The notes: generated by a model not told the origin, from the letters alone. A stretch of DNA of 64,000 nt from Dyadobacter endophyticus (GCF_014641595.1 NZ_BMIA01000007.1:124001-188000), one strand, 5' to 3'. Numbered from the stretch's first letter, positions 1 to 8,990 are shown. Program-made: numbers and translations.

Positions 1-120
1 TTGAAGAAAAACTGGGCCATAGCCCACACCTGGAACCCCGATATGCCGGAAGAAAAGCGGAATGCTTATTACAAAGGCTGGAAAAAGGCGGTAACGAAGT
101 CGTACGATTGGATTGATTGA
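1..120 (+). CDS. glpK: Glycerol kinase, C-terminal fragment (cut by window edge)
   Basis: Only the last 39 codons are present, in frame from base 1 to the TGA at 118-120. The tail ends with YYKGWKKAVTKSYDW. This fits the C-terminal signature of FGGY-family glycerol kinases, which finish with a Tyr-x-GWKKAV-x-x-(S/T)-x-x-W helix after a run of acidic and basic residues. The family phosphorylates glycerol to glycerol 3-phosphate with ATP in the cytoplasm. The catalytic domains lie outside the window, so another FGGY kinase remains possible. No terminator hairpin with a T-run follows; a cluster of TCAGG words does. Confidence 0.6.
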   Translation: MKKNWAIAHTWNPDMPEEKRNAYYKGWKKAVTKSYDWID

Positions 121-130
121 TATCATATGT

Positions 131-246
131 GATCAGGTATTGTCAGGTGTAGTTATCATTGTCAGTTCTGATCAGGAGTTGTGGACGAAAATTCTCCTCT
201 CTTGACTACTCTTTACCGCAAATGACTACACCTGACCACGCCTGAC
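131..246. repeat. Cluster of TCAGG/CCTGA words with a 12-bp inverted repeat
   Basis: GTCAGGTGTAGT at 142-153 is repeated as its exact reverse complement at 225-236. Further TCAGG copies lie at 132-136 and 172-176, and a direct CCTGACC pair at 231-247. The arms are 71 bp apart, so this is not a simple terminator. It may be a decayed palindromic repeat element or a multi-site operator ahead of the exonuclease gene. No protein-coding signal is convincing here. Confidence 0.4.
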
Positions 247-336
247 CTTTTTTATAATCTTTATAAACAAGCCCATTCCTTGTGCCATCAAGCGGTTCAC
301 CTTAACTTCGCGCTGCCAAATCAACCAGAGTAACCC

Positions 337-1146
337 ATGCATACCCTCCATCTCAAAAAGCCCCTTGCTTTTTTTGATCTTGAGACAACAGGAGTAAATA
401 TTGTCCGCGACCGCATTGTAGAGATTTCCGTTGTTAAAGCATTGGTGAATGGCGAGACTGAGATGCGCACCCGCAGGATCAATCCTGAAATGCCTATTCC
501 GCTGGAAAGCAGCCTCATACATGGCATTTACGACGAGGATATCAAGGACGCGCCGACCTTCAAAAGCGTTGCCAAAAACCTTTCTTCATTCCTCGATGGT
601 TGTGATCTGGCGGGTTTCAACAGCAACCGTTTCGATATTCCCATGCTCGTGGAAGAGTTCCTGCGTGTCGGGGTCGACTTCGATATTAAGAACCGGCGGA
701 TGGTGGATGTGCAGCGCATTTACCACATGATGGAGCCTCGCAACCTATCGGCGGCTTACAAATTTTATTGTGGTAAAACCCTCAATAACGCCCACAGCGC
801 CGAGGCAGATACCATCGCGACATTCGAAGTTTTACAAGGACAAATCGAAAAGTATCAGGGTGTTATCATCACCGATTCGCATGGTAAGGAAACCGAGCCG
901 GTCAAAAACGATGTGGCTGCGCTGCACGAACTTACCGCTTCCAGGATCGTCGACTTCGCCGGCAGGATGGTGTTCAACGACAAAGGCGAAGAAGTTTTCA
1001 ACTTTGGCAAGCACAATGGCAAGCGGGTGACCGACATCCTGAAAAACGAACCGTCGTTTTTCGACTGGATGATGAAAGGCGAGTTCCCGCTCGACACCAA
1101 ACGGAAATTGACGGAGATTAAATTAAGGGGATTAACCCAACGTTGA
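337..1146 (+). CDS. DEDDh 3'-5' exonuclease (DnaQ-like) with a C-terminal DUF3820-like module
   Basis: The 269-aa protein has the three exonuclease motifs in order. ExoI is FFDLETTGV with Asp14 and Glu16. ExoII is AGFNSNRFDIP with Asp100. ExoIII is HSAEAD with His153 and Asp158, the DEDDh type. Residues about 218-266 (FNFGKHNGKRV and FFDWMM) look like the short DUF3820/quorum-sensing-regulated-virulence-factor-like module often fused to such nucleases in Bacteroidetes. The likely role is 3'-5' degradation of DNA or RNA in the cytoplasm. A proofreading role in the replicase cannot be claimed from sequence alone. The ATG at 337 places ExoI close to the N-terminus, as usual in the family. It stands alone: the next gene has its own promoter. 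Confidence 0.85.
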   Translation: MHTLHLKKPLAFFDLETTGVNIVRDRIVEISVVKALVNGETEMRTRRINPEMPIPLESSLIHGIYDEDIKDAPTFKSVAKNLSSFLDGCDLAGFNSNRFDIPMLVEEFLRVGVDFDIKNRRMVDVQRIYHMMEPRNLSAAYKFYCGKTLNNAHSAEADTIATFEVLQGQIEKYQGVIITDSHGKETEPVKNDVAALHELTASRIVDFAGRMVFNDKGEEVFNFGKHNGKRVTDILKNEPSFFDWMMKGEFPLDTKRKLTEIKLRGLTQR

Positions 1147-1163
1147 CATAATCGCAGCTCAGG

Positions 1164-1194
1164 TTTGAGTAAGTAGTAATTATGTCTATTTTTG
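1164..1194 (+). promoter_or_regulatory. Promoter of the nuoKLMN operon
   Basis: TTTG at 1164-1167 is followed after 19 bp by TATTTTTG at 1187-1194. This is a full match to the Bacteroidetes pattern (-33 TTTG, -7 TAnnTTTG). A second copy of CTATTTTTG lies at 1203-1211 but has no -33 partner. Transcription would start near 1200, about 48 nt before nuoK. Confidence 0.6.
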
Positions 1195-1248
1195 CCTGAA
1201 ATCTATTTTTGACTATTTTAACCGGATATCCCATTAGGTAAACCTGCT

Positions 1249-1602
1249 ATGATCCCAAACCCTACCATGCCAGAGGTTAACATACCAGCGGTTATTCAAC
1301 ATATCCCACTTCAAAGCTACCTGATTCTCGCTACCCTGTTATTTGTGATCGGTATCATCGGCGTACTTACGCGCAGGAACGCCATCATCATTTTTATGTC
1401 GATCGAATTGATGCTCAACGCCGCAAACCTGCTGCTGATCGCATTCTCTTCCTACCGGTCTGATCCTTCCGCTCAGGTTTTCGTGTTCTTCATTATGGCT
1501 GTCGCCGCCGCCGAAGTGGCCGTGGGGCTCGCCATTATCGTAATGATTTACCGCAACACCAGAAATACGGACATCGGGTTCCTCAACAAGCTGAAATGGT
1601 AA
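1249..1602 (+). CDS. nuoK: NADH-quinone oxidoreductase subunit K
   Basis: NuoK is a small membrane subunit of respiratory complex I that takes part in proton translocation. The protein has three predicted membrane helices. It carries the two buried glutamates typical of the family: Glu53 in FMSIELMLNAAN and Glu89 in MAVAAAEVAVGL. At 117 aa it is longer than the usual ~100 aa because of an N-terminal stretch MIPNPTMPEV. The second ATG at 1267 would remove most of it, so the start is uncertain. It is first in nuoKLMN, 53 nt before nuoL. The genes usually upstream (nuoA to nuoJ) are absent here. Confidence 0.93.
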   Translation: MIPNPTMPEVNIPAVIQHIPLQSYLILATLLFVIGIIGVLTRRNAIIIFMSIELMLNAANLLLIAFSSYRSDPSAQVFVFFIMAVAAAEVAVGLAIIVMIYRNTRNTDIGFLNKLKW

Positions 1603-1655
1603 TTATCGGCACATAACCGGTACACAATCAAGAGATTAAAGATTAAAAAATAGAC

Positions 1656-3575
1656 ATGTCTGCATCATTACTCATCCTGATTCCGCTGCTGCCGCTCGTC
1701 GGCTTTCTGATCAACGGAATAGGATTTCGCAATATTCCCAAAGGCGCAGTCGGTATTATCGGAACGCTGGCCGTTGTAGCCAGTTTCGTCTTGTCTGTCA
1801 TGACGTTCAATGCATTCGTAGCGTCCGGCAGCCAGCCGTTTATCGTTCCGCTTTTTGACTGGATCACCGTCGGCGACCTCAACGTCCCATTCTCATTCCA
1901 GATCGACCAGCTTTCGCTGCTCATGCTGATGATCATTACCGGCGTAGGCTCGCTGATCCACATTTATTCGATCGGCTACATGCACCACGATTCGGGTTTT
2001 GGTAAGTTTTTCGCTTACCTGAACCTATTTTTGTTTTTCATGCTCCTGCTGGTGCTGGGTTCCAACTACGTGATCATGTTCATCGGCTGGGAAGGTGTAG
2101 GACTTTGCTCTTACCTACTCATCGGTTTTTGGAATAAGAACACCAACTACAACAATGCGGCCCGCAAGGCTTTCATTATGAACCGCGTGGGTGACCTCGG
2201 CTTCCTGCTGGGTATCTTCACGATCATCGCCACATTCGGTTCGGTTGAGTATTCCGAGGTTTTCAGCAAAGCCGCAGCTGGTTTCCAGGTGGGCGATCCG
2301 GTGATGATTACCATTACGCTGTTCCTTTTTGTGGGAGCAATGGGTAAATCGGCGCAGATTCCCCTGTACACCTGGTTACCCGACGCGATGGCCGGTCCGA
2401 CACCCGTGTCAGCCCTGATCCACGCCGCAACGATGGTTACTGCGGGCATTTACATGGTGATCCGCTCCAACGTGCTCTATTCACTGGCCCCTTCGACGCT
2501 CGAAATCGTCGGTATTATCGGTGGCGCTACCGCGTTGTTCGCCGCTTCGATCGGTCTTCTGCAAAACGATATCAAGAAAGTACTCGCCTACTCTACCGTG
2601 AGTCAGCTGGGTTATATGTTCATGGGTCTTGGCGCAATGGCTTATTCGGCCTCGATGTTCCACGTAATCACCCACGCATTCTTCAAAGCATTGCTCTTCC
2701 TCGGTGCAGGTAGCGTAATCCACGCCATGTCCGACGAGCAGGATATTCGCTCAATGGGTGGTTTGAGAAAGAAATTGCCTGTTACATTCCTTACCTTCCT
2801 GATCGCCACTATCGCGATTTCAGGTATCCCGCCGTTTGCAGGTTTCTTCTCCAAAGATGAAATCCTTGCACACGTTTTTGAGCATAACAAACTCCTGTGG
2901 GTAATCGGTGTGCTCGGTTCGGTAATGACCTCCTTCTATATGTTCCGCCTGTTGTTCCTGACATTCTTCGGGACCTTCCGCGGTACGCACGAGCAGGAGC
3001 ATCATCTGCATGAATCGCCTGCTTCGATGACCGTGCCGCTGATCATCCTCGCCATACTTTCTGCTGTGGGCGGTTTCATCGGCGTTCCCGAAGCACTGCA
3101 CGGTTCGCACCATCTGGCCGAGTTCATGAGCCCGCTTTATGACCTGGCAAAAACAGCCAATCCGGCGGCATTCGGGCATACTTCCCTTTCGCATTCACAA
3201 GAATATATGCTGATGGCCATTTCAGTGGCAGCGGCACTGATCTCCGCGATTGCGGCTTATGTGATGTATGTGCAAAAAGGCGCGGTACCGGCTCCGGATT
3301 CGGAAGAGAAATCGGGCTTGCAGCGTGCGATTTATAACAAATACTATGTGGATGAACTCTACGATGCAGTGTTTGTACGGCCTATCAAAGTGCTTTCCAA
3401 CTTCCTGTATGCCGGAATCGAATTCGCTATTGACCTGATTATCGACGCGTTTGTAAGGCTCGTGTCGTTGGGCGCCAAACTGTTGAGAAAAACACAAACC
3501 GGCTCCACCGGCGAATACGTTTTCGCGATGGTGATCGGCATTGTGGTCATATTATTCTGGAAGCTGTTACTCTGA
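1656..3575 (+). CDS. nuoL: NADH-quinone oxidoreductase subunit L
   Basis: NuoL is the distal antiporter-like proton-pumping subunit of complex I, in the inner membrane. At 639 aa it has the usual length, with many hydrophobic segments. Hallmarks include FIGWEGVGLCSYLLIGFW with the conserved Glu of helix 5, and the core KSAQIPLYTWLPDAM followed by GPTPVSALIHAATMV. The C-terminal part, from about residue 540, carries a cytoplasmic-facing stretch (QRAIYNKYYVDELYD) and a final membrane anchor, as expected for the lateral helix region. It sits 53 nt after nuoK and 54 nt before nuoM. Confidence 0.97.
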   Translation: MSASLLILIPLLPLVGFLINGIGFRNIPKGAVGIIGTLAVVASFVLSVMTFNAFVASGSQPFIVPLFDWITVGDLNVPFSFQIDQLSLLMLMIITGVGSLIHIYSIGYMHHDSGFGKFFAYLNLFLFFMLLLVLGSNYVIMFIGWEGVGLCSYLLIGFWNKNTNYNNAARKAFIMNRVGDLGFLLGIFTIIATFGSVEYSEVFSKAAAGFQVGDPVMITITLFLFVGAMGKSAQIPLYTWLPDAMAGPTPVSALIHAATMVTAGIYMVIRSNVLYSLAPSTLEIVGIIGGATALFAASIGLLQNDIKKVLAYSTVSQLGYMFMGLGAMAYSASMFHVITHAFFKALLFLGAGSVIHAMSDEQDIRSMGGLRKKLPVTFLTFLIATIAISGIPPFAGFFSKDEILAHVFEHNKLLWVIGVLGSVMTSFYMFRLLFLTFFGTFRGTHEQEHHLHESPASMTVPLIILAILSAVGGFIGVPEALHGSHHLAEFMSPLYDLAKTANPAAFGHTSLSHSQEYMLMAISVAAALISAIAAYVMYVQKGAVPAPDSEEKSGLQRAIYNKYYVDELYDAVFVRPIKVLSNFLYAGIEFAIDLIIDAFVRLVSLGAKLLRKTQTGSTGEYVFAMVIGIVVILFWKLLL

Positions 3576-3629
3576 TCCGATCATCCATAAATCCGTTTCC
3601 TATTAGTTTCGGACCGTCGACTTGAAAAT

Positions 3630-5078
3630 ATGCTTACTCTTCTTTTAATACTTTTGCCGATAGCGGCAGGCGTTATCACCCTCCTGGCCGGCGAACGCAT
3701 GGCTAAGCAGCTTGCGCTGGTAGGTGGCCTGGCTTCATTGGGCGTCGCTATTTTTACCTGGCTGCAATTCGACCCCGCCGCAGGTTCGCAATTCGGCTTC
3801 AAATACGCCTGGGTTGCTTCCGGTGGCATTTCTTTCGCTGCGGGCATCGACGGTATCAGCCTTTTGCTGGTTTTACTCACTACTTTTCTTACCCCGCTGA
3901 TCATCCTTTCGGCATTTAAAAACGAGTACAAAAACCCGGCGGCATTCTATTCGCTGATCCTGTTTATGGAAGCGGCGCTGATCGGTGTTTTTACAGCTAC
4001 CGACGCTTTCCTGTTCTACCTGTTCTTCGAAGCCGCATTGATCCCCGTTTACTTCCTTGCGGCGATCTGGGGCGGTGAGAACCGGATTAAGGTTACATTC
4101 AAGTTCTTCATTTACACCATTTTCGGAAGCTTGTTTATGTTCGTCGCACTGGTTTACCTTTATTACCAGACGCCGGGCACACATACTTCTGAAATAGCTG
4201 CATTTTACCAACTGCAACTCAGCTCCACAGCACAAGGTTACGTGTTCTGGGCATTCTTCATCGCTTTTGCGATCAAAATGCCGCTTTTCCCGTTCCATAC
4301 CTGGCAGCCGGATACCTACACCGAGTCGCCTACCGCAGCAACAATGCTTTTGTCGGGTATTATGCTGAAAATGGGGGTTTATGGTCTGATCCGCCTGCTG
4401 CTACCGATCGTGCCCCTGGGCATGGAGCAATGGGGCTTCCTGGCGATGATCCTTTCAGTAATCGGTATCATTTACGGTTCCATTATCGCAATCCAGCAAA
4501 GCGATATGAAAACGCTTATCGCCTATTCGTCTTTCGCACACGTAGGATTGATGGCAGCCGGTGTATTTTCTTCTTCGCTGAATGGCTTGCAGGGCGCATT
4601 GATCCAGATGCTGGCGCACGGTATCAACGTCATCGGGCTGTTTTTCATCGTCGACATTATTTATTCCAGAACTAAAACCCGCTACCTCGATCAGCTCGGA
4701 GGCATTACACAAAGCACACCGCATTTGAGCGTGTACTTTATGATATTGTTGCTCGGTAGCGTTGCATTGCCGCTTACCAACGGTTTTGTAGGGGAATTCC
4801 TGTTGCTTTCAAGTGTATTCCAATACAAAGGCTGGCTGGGCGCTGTGGCCGGTCTGACGATCATTCTCGGTTCGGTTTACATGCTCCGTCTTTTCCAGAA
4901 ATCCATGTTCGGACCGAAATCGAAATGGGTGGAAGGCTTCCAGGACCTTACCGCCAGCGAACGCGCCGTTCTGCTGCCGCTGGTGATCATGGTATTCTGG
5001 ATCGGTATTTACCCAAGCACATTCCTGAAAATAACAGAGCCCGCTGTAAACCAACTGTTGCAACTGGTCAATAACTAA
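3630..5078 (+). CDS. nuoM: NADH-quinone oxidoreductase subunit M
   Basis: NuoM is the middle antiporter-like proton-pumping subunit of complex I. The 482-aa protein has about 14 predicted membrane helices. The conserved helix-5 glutamate is in YLFFEAALIPVYFL. The family core reads KMPLFPFHTWQPDTYTESPT followed by AATMLLSGIMLKMGVYG. The usual HTWLPDAH is slightly altered to HTWQPDTY, while the lysine of the following helix is retained. It is followed after only 9 nt by nuoN, which suggests translational coupling. Confidence 0.97.
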   Translation: MLTLLLILLPIAAGVITLLAGERMAKQLALVGGLASLGVAIFTWLQFDPAAGSQFGFKYAWVASGGISFAAGIDGISLLLVLLTTFLTPLIILSAFKNEYKNPAAFYSLILFMEAALIGVFTATDAFLFYLFFEAALIPVYFLAAIWGGENRIKVTFKFFIYTIFGSLFMFVALVYLYYQTPGTHTSEIAAFYQLQLSSTAQGYVFWAFFIAFAIKMPLFPFHTWQPDTYTESPTAATMLLSGIMLKMGVYGLIRLLLPIVPLGMEQWGFLAMILSVIGIIYGSIIAIQQSDMKTLIAYSSFAHVGLMAAGVFSSSLNGLQGALIQMLAHGINVIGLFFIVDIIYSRTKTRYLDQLGGITQSTPHLSVYFMILLLGSVALPLTNGFVGEFLLLSSVFQYKGWLGAVAGLTIILGSVYMLRLFQKSMFGPKSKWVEGFQDLTASERAVLLPLVIMVFWIGIYPSTFLKITEPAVNQLLQLVNN

Positions 5079-5087
5079 GTTAAGAAT

Positions 5088-6482
5088 ATGTATCCCATTA
5101 TATTGTTGTCGGTTTTTGGAGTGTTAACGCTTTTTCTGGGCTTTTCGAAATCCAAAAACATCCTCCTGCCATCTACCCTGCTTTTTCTTGCGCTCGCACT
5201 GGGAAGCAACTTCATCGATTGGGGAAAAGGGCCGTTCCTGTACTTCGACGACATGCTCCGGGTGGATAATCTGACGCTCGCGTTCAACGGCATCGTATTG
5301 CTTTCTGCTTTTATGATCGTCGCCATCTCAGGTGGTTTTCAGGATAATGCGGATTCCGAACCGGCCGAATATTATGGGTTGATGCTTTTCTCGCTCGTTG
5401 GGGCGATCATGATGATCGGCTTCGATCACCTGATTATGCTCTTTATCGGTGTCGAAATCCTTTCCGTGGCCATGTACGTGCTCACAGGAAGCAACAAACG
5501 TAACCTGCGTTCCAATGAAGCCGCATTGAAATACCTGCTCATGGGTGCATTTGCGACGGGTTTCATGCTATTCGGTATGACATTGCTTTACGGCGCAACA
5601 GGCTCGTTCAATCTGGTAGATATCCAGGGCTTCGCGTCGAATATGCCTGCGGCTTCGCAGTCCTACATCTTTTACGCAGGTTTGCTGCTGCTGCTGATCG
5701 GTATGCTTTTCAAAGTATCGGCCGCGCCGTTCCACTTCTGGACGCCAGATGTTTACGAAGGCGCACCTACCATTTTCACTACTTTCATGTCGACCGTCGT
5801 GAAAACCGCAGGATTCGCCGCGTTGTTTCGCTTACTGAACCATACCTTTGCCATTTACGGCTTCTGGTGGATCGTCATTGCGGCGATAGCAGTACTTACC
5901 TTGCTCGTGGGTAACATCGGTGCCACCAGCCAAAACAGCTTTAAAAGAATGCTTGCCTACTCGGGTATCTCTCACGCCGGTTACCTGCTGATCGCGCTGA
6001 CGGCCCTGAGCAAGCCTACTCAAAACGCCATTATATTTTACTCACTCGCCTACTCTTTATCAACTATCTCGGCATTTGGTGTGCTGATGCTCGTTTCCAA
6101 AGAAAAAAGCATCGAAGGACAGCCCAACGAGCGCTACGAAGCATTCAATGGTTTGGCCAAACAAAATCCTTTGCTGGCTTTCGTTCTGGCGGTATCAATG
6201 CTTTCCCTCGCCGGAATCCCGCTGACTGCCGGGTTCTGGGGTAAGTTCTTCATCTTTACCAGCGCAGCAGAACGCGGTATTATCTGGATTACGGTGATCG
6301 CTGTTTTGATGTCGACAATTGGTATTTACTACTATTTCCGGGTCATTATCTCTTCCTATTTCAAGGAAGGTGACACAGTAAGGATCCGGGTTGCGCCATT
6401 TTATCAGATCATTCTAGTACTCGCAACATTCCTGACTATTCTGTTCGGTCTTGCCCCCGGTATTTTCGAAAAGTTGATCTAA
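5088..6482 (+). CDS. nuoN: NADH-quinone oxidoreductase subunit N
   Basis: NuoN is the third antiporter-like subunit of complex I and the one nearest the quinone-binding arm. The 464-aa protein is strongly hydrophobic. It has the family motifs LFIGVEILSVAMYVLTG with the helix-5 Glu, and KVSAAPFHFWTPDVYEGAPT. The loop KRNLRSNEAALKYLLMGAF is also typical of NuoN. It closes the operon; a strong intrinsic terminator begins 24 nt downstream. Confidence 0.97.
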   Translation: MYPIILLSVFGVLTLFLGFSKSKNILLPSTLLFLALALGSNFIDWGKGPFLYFDDMLRVDNLTLAFNGIVLLSAFMIVAISGGFQDNADSEPAEYYGLMLFSLVGAIMMIGFDHLIMLFIGVEILSVAMYVLTGSNKRNLRSNEAALKYLLMGAFATGFMLFGMTLLYGATGSFNLVDIQGFASNMPAASQSYIFYAGLLLLLIGMLFKVSAAPFHFWTPDVYEGAPTIFTTFMSTVVKTAGFAALFRLLNHTFAIYGFWWIVIAAIAVLTLLVGNIGATSQNSFKRMLAYSGISHAGYLLIALTALSKPTQNAIIFYSLAYSLSTISAFGVLMLVSKEKSIEGQPNERYEAFNGLAKQNPLLAFVLAVSMLSLAGIPLTAGFWGKFFIFTSAAERGIIWITVIAVLMSTIGIYYYFRVIISSYFKEGDTVRIRVAPFYQIILVLATFLTILFGLAPGIFEKLI

Positions 6483-6505
6483 AAAGTTTGTAAATAATAC
6501 CTTAC

Positions 6506-6538
6506 AAAAAGAGCTGTACATTTTACGGCTCTTTTTTT
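6506..6538 (+). terminator. Intrinsic terminator of nuoKLMN
   Basis: AAAAAGAGCTGT pairs with ACGGCTCTTTTT across a seven-nt loop, with one G-U pair, and the run of seven T ends at 6538. It is correctly placed after nuoN. Confidence 0.85.
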
Positions 6539-6597
6539 GTTACCAAACTCCCAAAGCAGCGTATCAAGGATATCAGTTATTCAAAAACGATATCCAG

Positions 6598-7755
6598 ATG
6601 CAAACACCACGACACACTTATCCCCATTTCACATTCAGGCCGGAAGATCTCCTGGGACGCGAACCAATTATACTTGACCTGCAAAACAGCATTCAGGAAA
6701 TCCACGGGCGGAATATCCTCATCACGGGCGCCGCGGGTACGGTCGGCGGCGAGCTGGCCGCCCAGGTTTGCGCTTGCACCCCCGCGAGCATCGTATTAGT
6801 CGATCAGTCGGAAACGGCACTTTACGAGCTGGACCTTCAACTGAAACAGCAATTTCCGCAAACCGACATTTACAGCCACATCGGGAGCATTACCGACCCA
6901 TTACGGATGGCGGATCTGTTTTCCCGGACAAATATTCACATTGTCTTCCATGCCGCAGCCTACAAGCATGTGCCATTCATGGAACGGCATCCCTACGAGG
7001 CGATCAAAACCAATATACTCGGCACCGAGATCCTCGCCGACTTGGCCGTCTCCTACCGGGTCGGGAAGTTCATTTTTATTTCGACAGACAAGGCCATCAG
7101 GCCCGCCAGCGTAATGGGTGCCACAAAACGCTTCGCCGAGCTTTACCTGCAATACCTGAGCAGCGAATATCCCAGCCAAACCCGATTTATCATCACCCGG
7201 TTCGGTAACGTCCTGGGCTCGAACGGCTCGTTCCTGATCCGTTTTGCACGGCAGATCCGGGAAGGTGGGCCTATTACGGTAACACATCCGAAAACCGAGC
7301 GGTATATGATGACGGCCAACGAAGCGTGCCAGCTCGTACTAGTAGCCGCTGCCGCAAGTGATGGCGGCGAGATTTTGTCATTCGATATGGGAAAGCCGGT
7401 AAGGATAGTCGAGATCGCACGCAAAATGATCCGGCTTGCAGGTTTGGAGGCTGGAACAGCCATCCGGATCCAATTTACGGGCCTCAGGCCAGGCGAAAAA
7501 TTAATCGAAGAACTCTATGGTGACGGTATGCAACCAACCTCCTCCGGGCTACTTAAATCTTGCCGTTTCCCTGCCTCGGCAGAGCAATGCATGCGCTATG
7601 CGATGTCCTCATTGCAGAAAGCGCTCGACTCCGGCGATTCCGGGCAAATGGTCGCCGTCCTGAAATCGTTGATCCCGGAATACATCAGTGCCAATTCGCC
7701 TTTCGAGAGGCTGGACGCTATGCGTACGGGCGGCCATTTTCTGTCTAAGCGCTGA
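6598..7755 (+). CDS. CapD/FlaA1-type nucleotide-sugar dehydratase or epimerase (short form)
   Basis: This is a 385-aa extended short-chain dehydrogenase of the polysaccharide-biosynthesis CapD family. The Rossmann motif is ILITGAAGTVGGELA. Further signatures are HAAAYKHVPFMERHPYEA, FISTDKAIRPASVMGATKR and TRFGNVLGSNGSFLIRF. The usual YxxxK is replaced by MGATK, as is normal in this family. There are no N-terminal membrane helices, so it corresponds to soluble enzymes such as UDP-GlcNAc 4,6-dehydratases (inverting or retaining) or 4-epimerases. The product probably feeds surface polysaccharide or glycoprotein. Exact substrate is not readable from sequence, and no other sugar genes are adjacent. 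Confidence 0.85.
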   Translation: MQTPRHTYPHFTFRPEDLLGREPIILDLQNSIQEIHGRNILITGAAGTVGGELAAQVCACTPASIVLVDQSETALYELDLQLKQQFPQTDIYSHIGSITDPLRMADLFSRTNIHIVFHAAAYKHVPFMERHPYEAIKTNILGTEILADLAVSYRVGKFIFISTDKAIRPASVMGATKRFAELYLQYLSSEYPSQTRFIITRFGNVLGSNGSFLIRFARQIREGGPITVTHPKTERYMMTANEACQLVLVAAAASDGGEILSFDMGKPVRIVEIARKMIRLAGLEAGTAIRIQFTGLRPGEKLIEELYGDGMQPTSSGLLKSCRFPASAEQCMRYAMSSLQKALDSGDSGQMVAVLKSLIPEYISANSPFERLDAMRTGGHFLSKR

Positions 7756-7764
7756 CAGCCGATG

Positions 7765-8676
7765 TCACTGGGTCGTCAGGAAGCTGTTCGTACGCATCCA
7801 ATGCAGGCACCGGCCAAACCACTCGTCGAACGATGGAGTTTTGGGGTAGCCATGCTGGCCTTGGGAATAAATATGCATGTCGGCAGCGACGCCTTTTGCA
7901 TTCAGTGCTTCATAAAAGCGAATACTGTTCGATACCGGCACAACTGTGTCGTCGCCTGCATGCGTGAGATAGGCAGGCGGCGTGGAGGTCGTCACCTGTG
8001 AATCGTTGGAGAAATACCTGACCCGTTCCGCGGAGGGTGAAGCACCCAGCAGGTTGGCCGACGAGCCTTTGTGCCCTATTTTGCCGTCAAAACTGATTAC
8101 CGGGTACACAAGCACCATGAAATCGGGCCGAAGACTTGTTTTTTGAGGGTTATCGATAAATGTGCTGTCATAATGTGTACCCGCCGTAGACGCGAGGTGC
8201 CCACCCGCCGAAAAGCCCATGATGCCGATTTTGGCAGGATCAATTCGCCATTCCTTCGCCTTCTCGCGCACTGTTTTAATGGCTTGCTGCGCATCCTGCA
8301 ATGGCCCCACCGCCTTATCTTGCATGACACGGTCATTAGGCAACCGGTATTTCAACACGAATGCTGCTATCCCGGCCTTGTTGAGCTCCTTCGCTACCCG
8401 GTAACCTTCACGATCTATGACCAGCACGCCGTAACCGCCGCCTGGACAAACGATCACAGCGGTACCATTTCCCGTGCCAGCTGGCGGAAGGAAAGCTGTC
8501 AATGTCGGCTTCGAAACATTCCGCACGACGTTATTCTCGTTTGTTTCCTGATTTTCCGCCTCTTTGGCATTGGGAACACGGCCCGGGTAAAGCGGCATCT
8601 CCGTTTGTGCGAGCAGCGGAGCCGACAACACCGGAACAAGGCAAATGGCAGCCAACAGGCCGGATAGGTTAGTCAT
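7765..8676 (-). CDS. Secreted alpha/beta hydrolase, esterase/lipase (BD-FAE/xylanase-associated type)
   Basis: The 303-aa protein has an N-terminal signal peptide of about 24 residues ending in SAPLLAQ. An alpha/beta-hydrolase fold follows. The oxyanion stretch is VCPGGGYGVLV. The nucleophile elbow is GFSAGGH with Ser156. The acid is in HAGDDTVVP and the catalytic His in QGQHGYP. This pattern matches exported carbohydrate esterases or carboxylesterases of Bacteroidetes that deacylate plant polysaccharides. The actual substrate is unknown because no glycoside hydrolases lie nearby. It converges on the CapD-type gene (9 bp between stops). A 12-bp palindrome lies 63 bp upstream of its start. Confidence 0.85.
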   Translation of the reverse strand: MTNLSGLLAAICLVPVLSAPLLAQTEMPLYPGRVPNAKEAENQETNENNVVRNVSKPTLTAFLPPAGTGNGTAVIVCPGGGYGVLVIDREGYRVAKELNKAGIAAFVLKYRLPNDRVMQDKAVGPLQDAQQAIKTVREKAKEWRIDPAKIGIMGFSAGGHLASTAGTHYDSTFIDNPQKTSLRPDFMVLVYPVISFDGKIGHKGSSANLLGASPSAERVRYFSNDSQVTTSTPPAYLTHAGDDTVVPVSNSIRFYEALNAKGVAADMHIYSQGQHGYPKTPSFDEWFGRCLHWMRTNSFLTTQ

Positions 8677-8738
8677 TTAATTTTTTTCTAATTCCTTTAC
8701 AAACATTTTCTACCTAAATTTCGGTTACACTGAAAACG

Positions 8739-8750
8739 ACCGGATCCGGT
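8739..8750. promoter_or_regulatory. 12-bp perfect palindrome, possible operator
   Basis: ACCGGATCCGGT is perfectly self-complementary and sits in the leader or promoter zone of the minus-strand esterase (start 8676). A dimeric repressor or activator site is possible. There is no direct proof. Confidence 0.25.
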
Positions 8751-8961
8751 ATGATTAATGGCCGGAAGAGCAGGTCCGATCAACGAAAGGCAGGCAAAAG
8801 GGGTAAGGCAGGATCCGGCAAAATATACCTGCCGTATGACAGCCCCCACCGTGGTTGAGCCATGTGAACAGAATTGCACCATTCTGTGTTATTCGACTAA
8901 TTCTTTTAATATTAATATAATATTTACAAGAAATTAGAAACGCGTTTGTTACTTTGCCTCA

Positions 8962-8990
8962 TTGAACAATCAAAAAAATAACTAGTTTTG
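8962..8990 (+). promoter_or_regulatory. Promoter of the 9056 hydrolase gene
   Basis: TTG at 8962-8964, an 18-bp spacer, then TAGTTTTG at 8983-8990, an exact TAnnTTTG -7 box. The leader to the ATG at 9056 would be about 60 nt. Confidence 0.45.

Noticed and set aside
8071..8667. Long plus-strand frame opposite the esterase gene
   Set aside because: It is the antisense shadow of a clear signal-peptide hydrolase with a complete catalytic triad; no family motif is visible in this frame.
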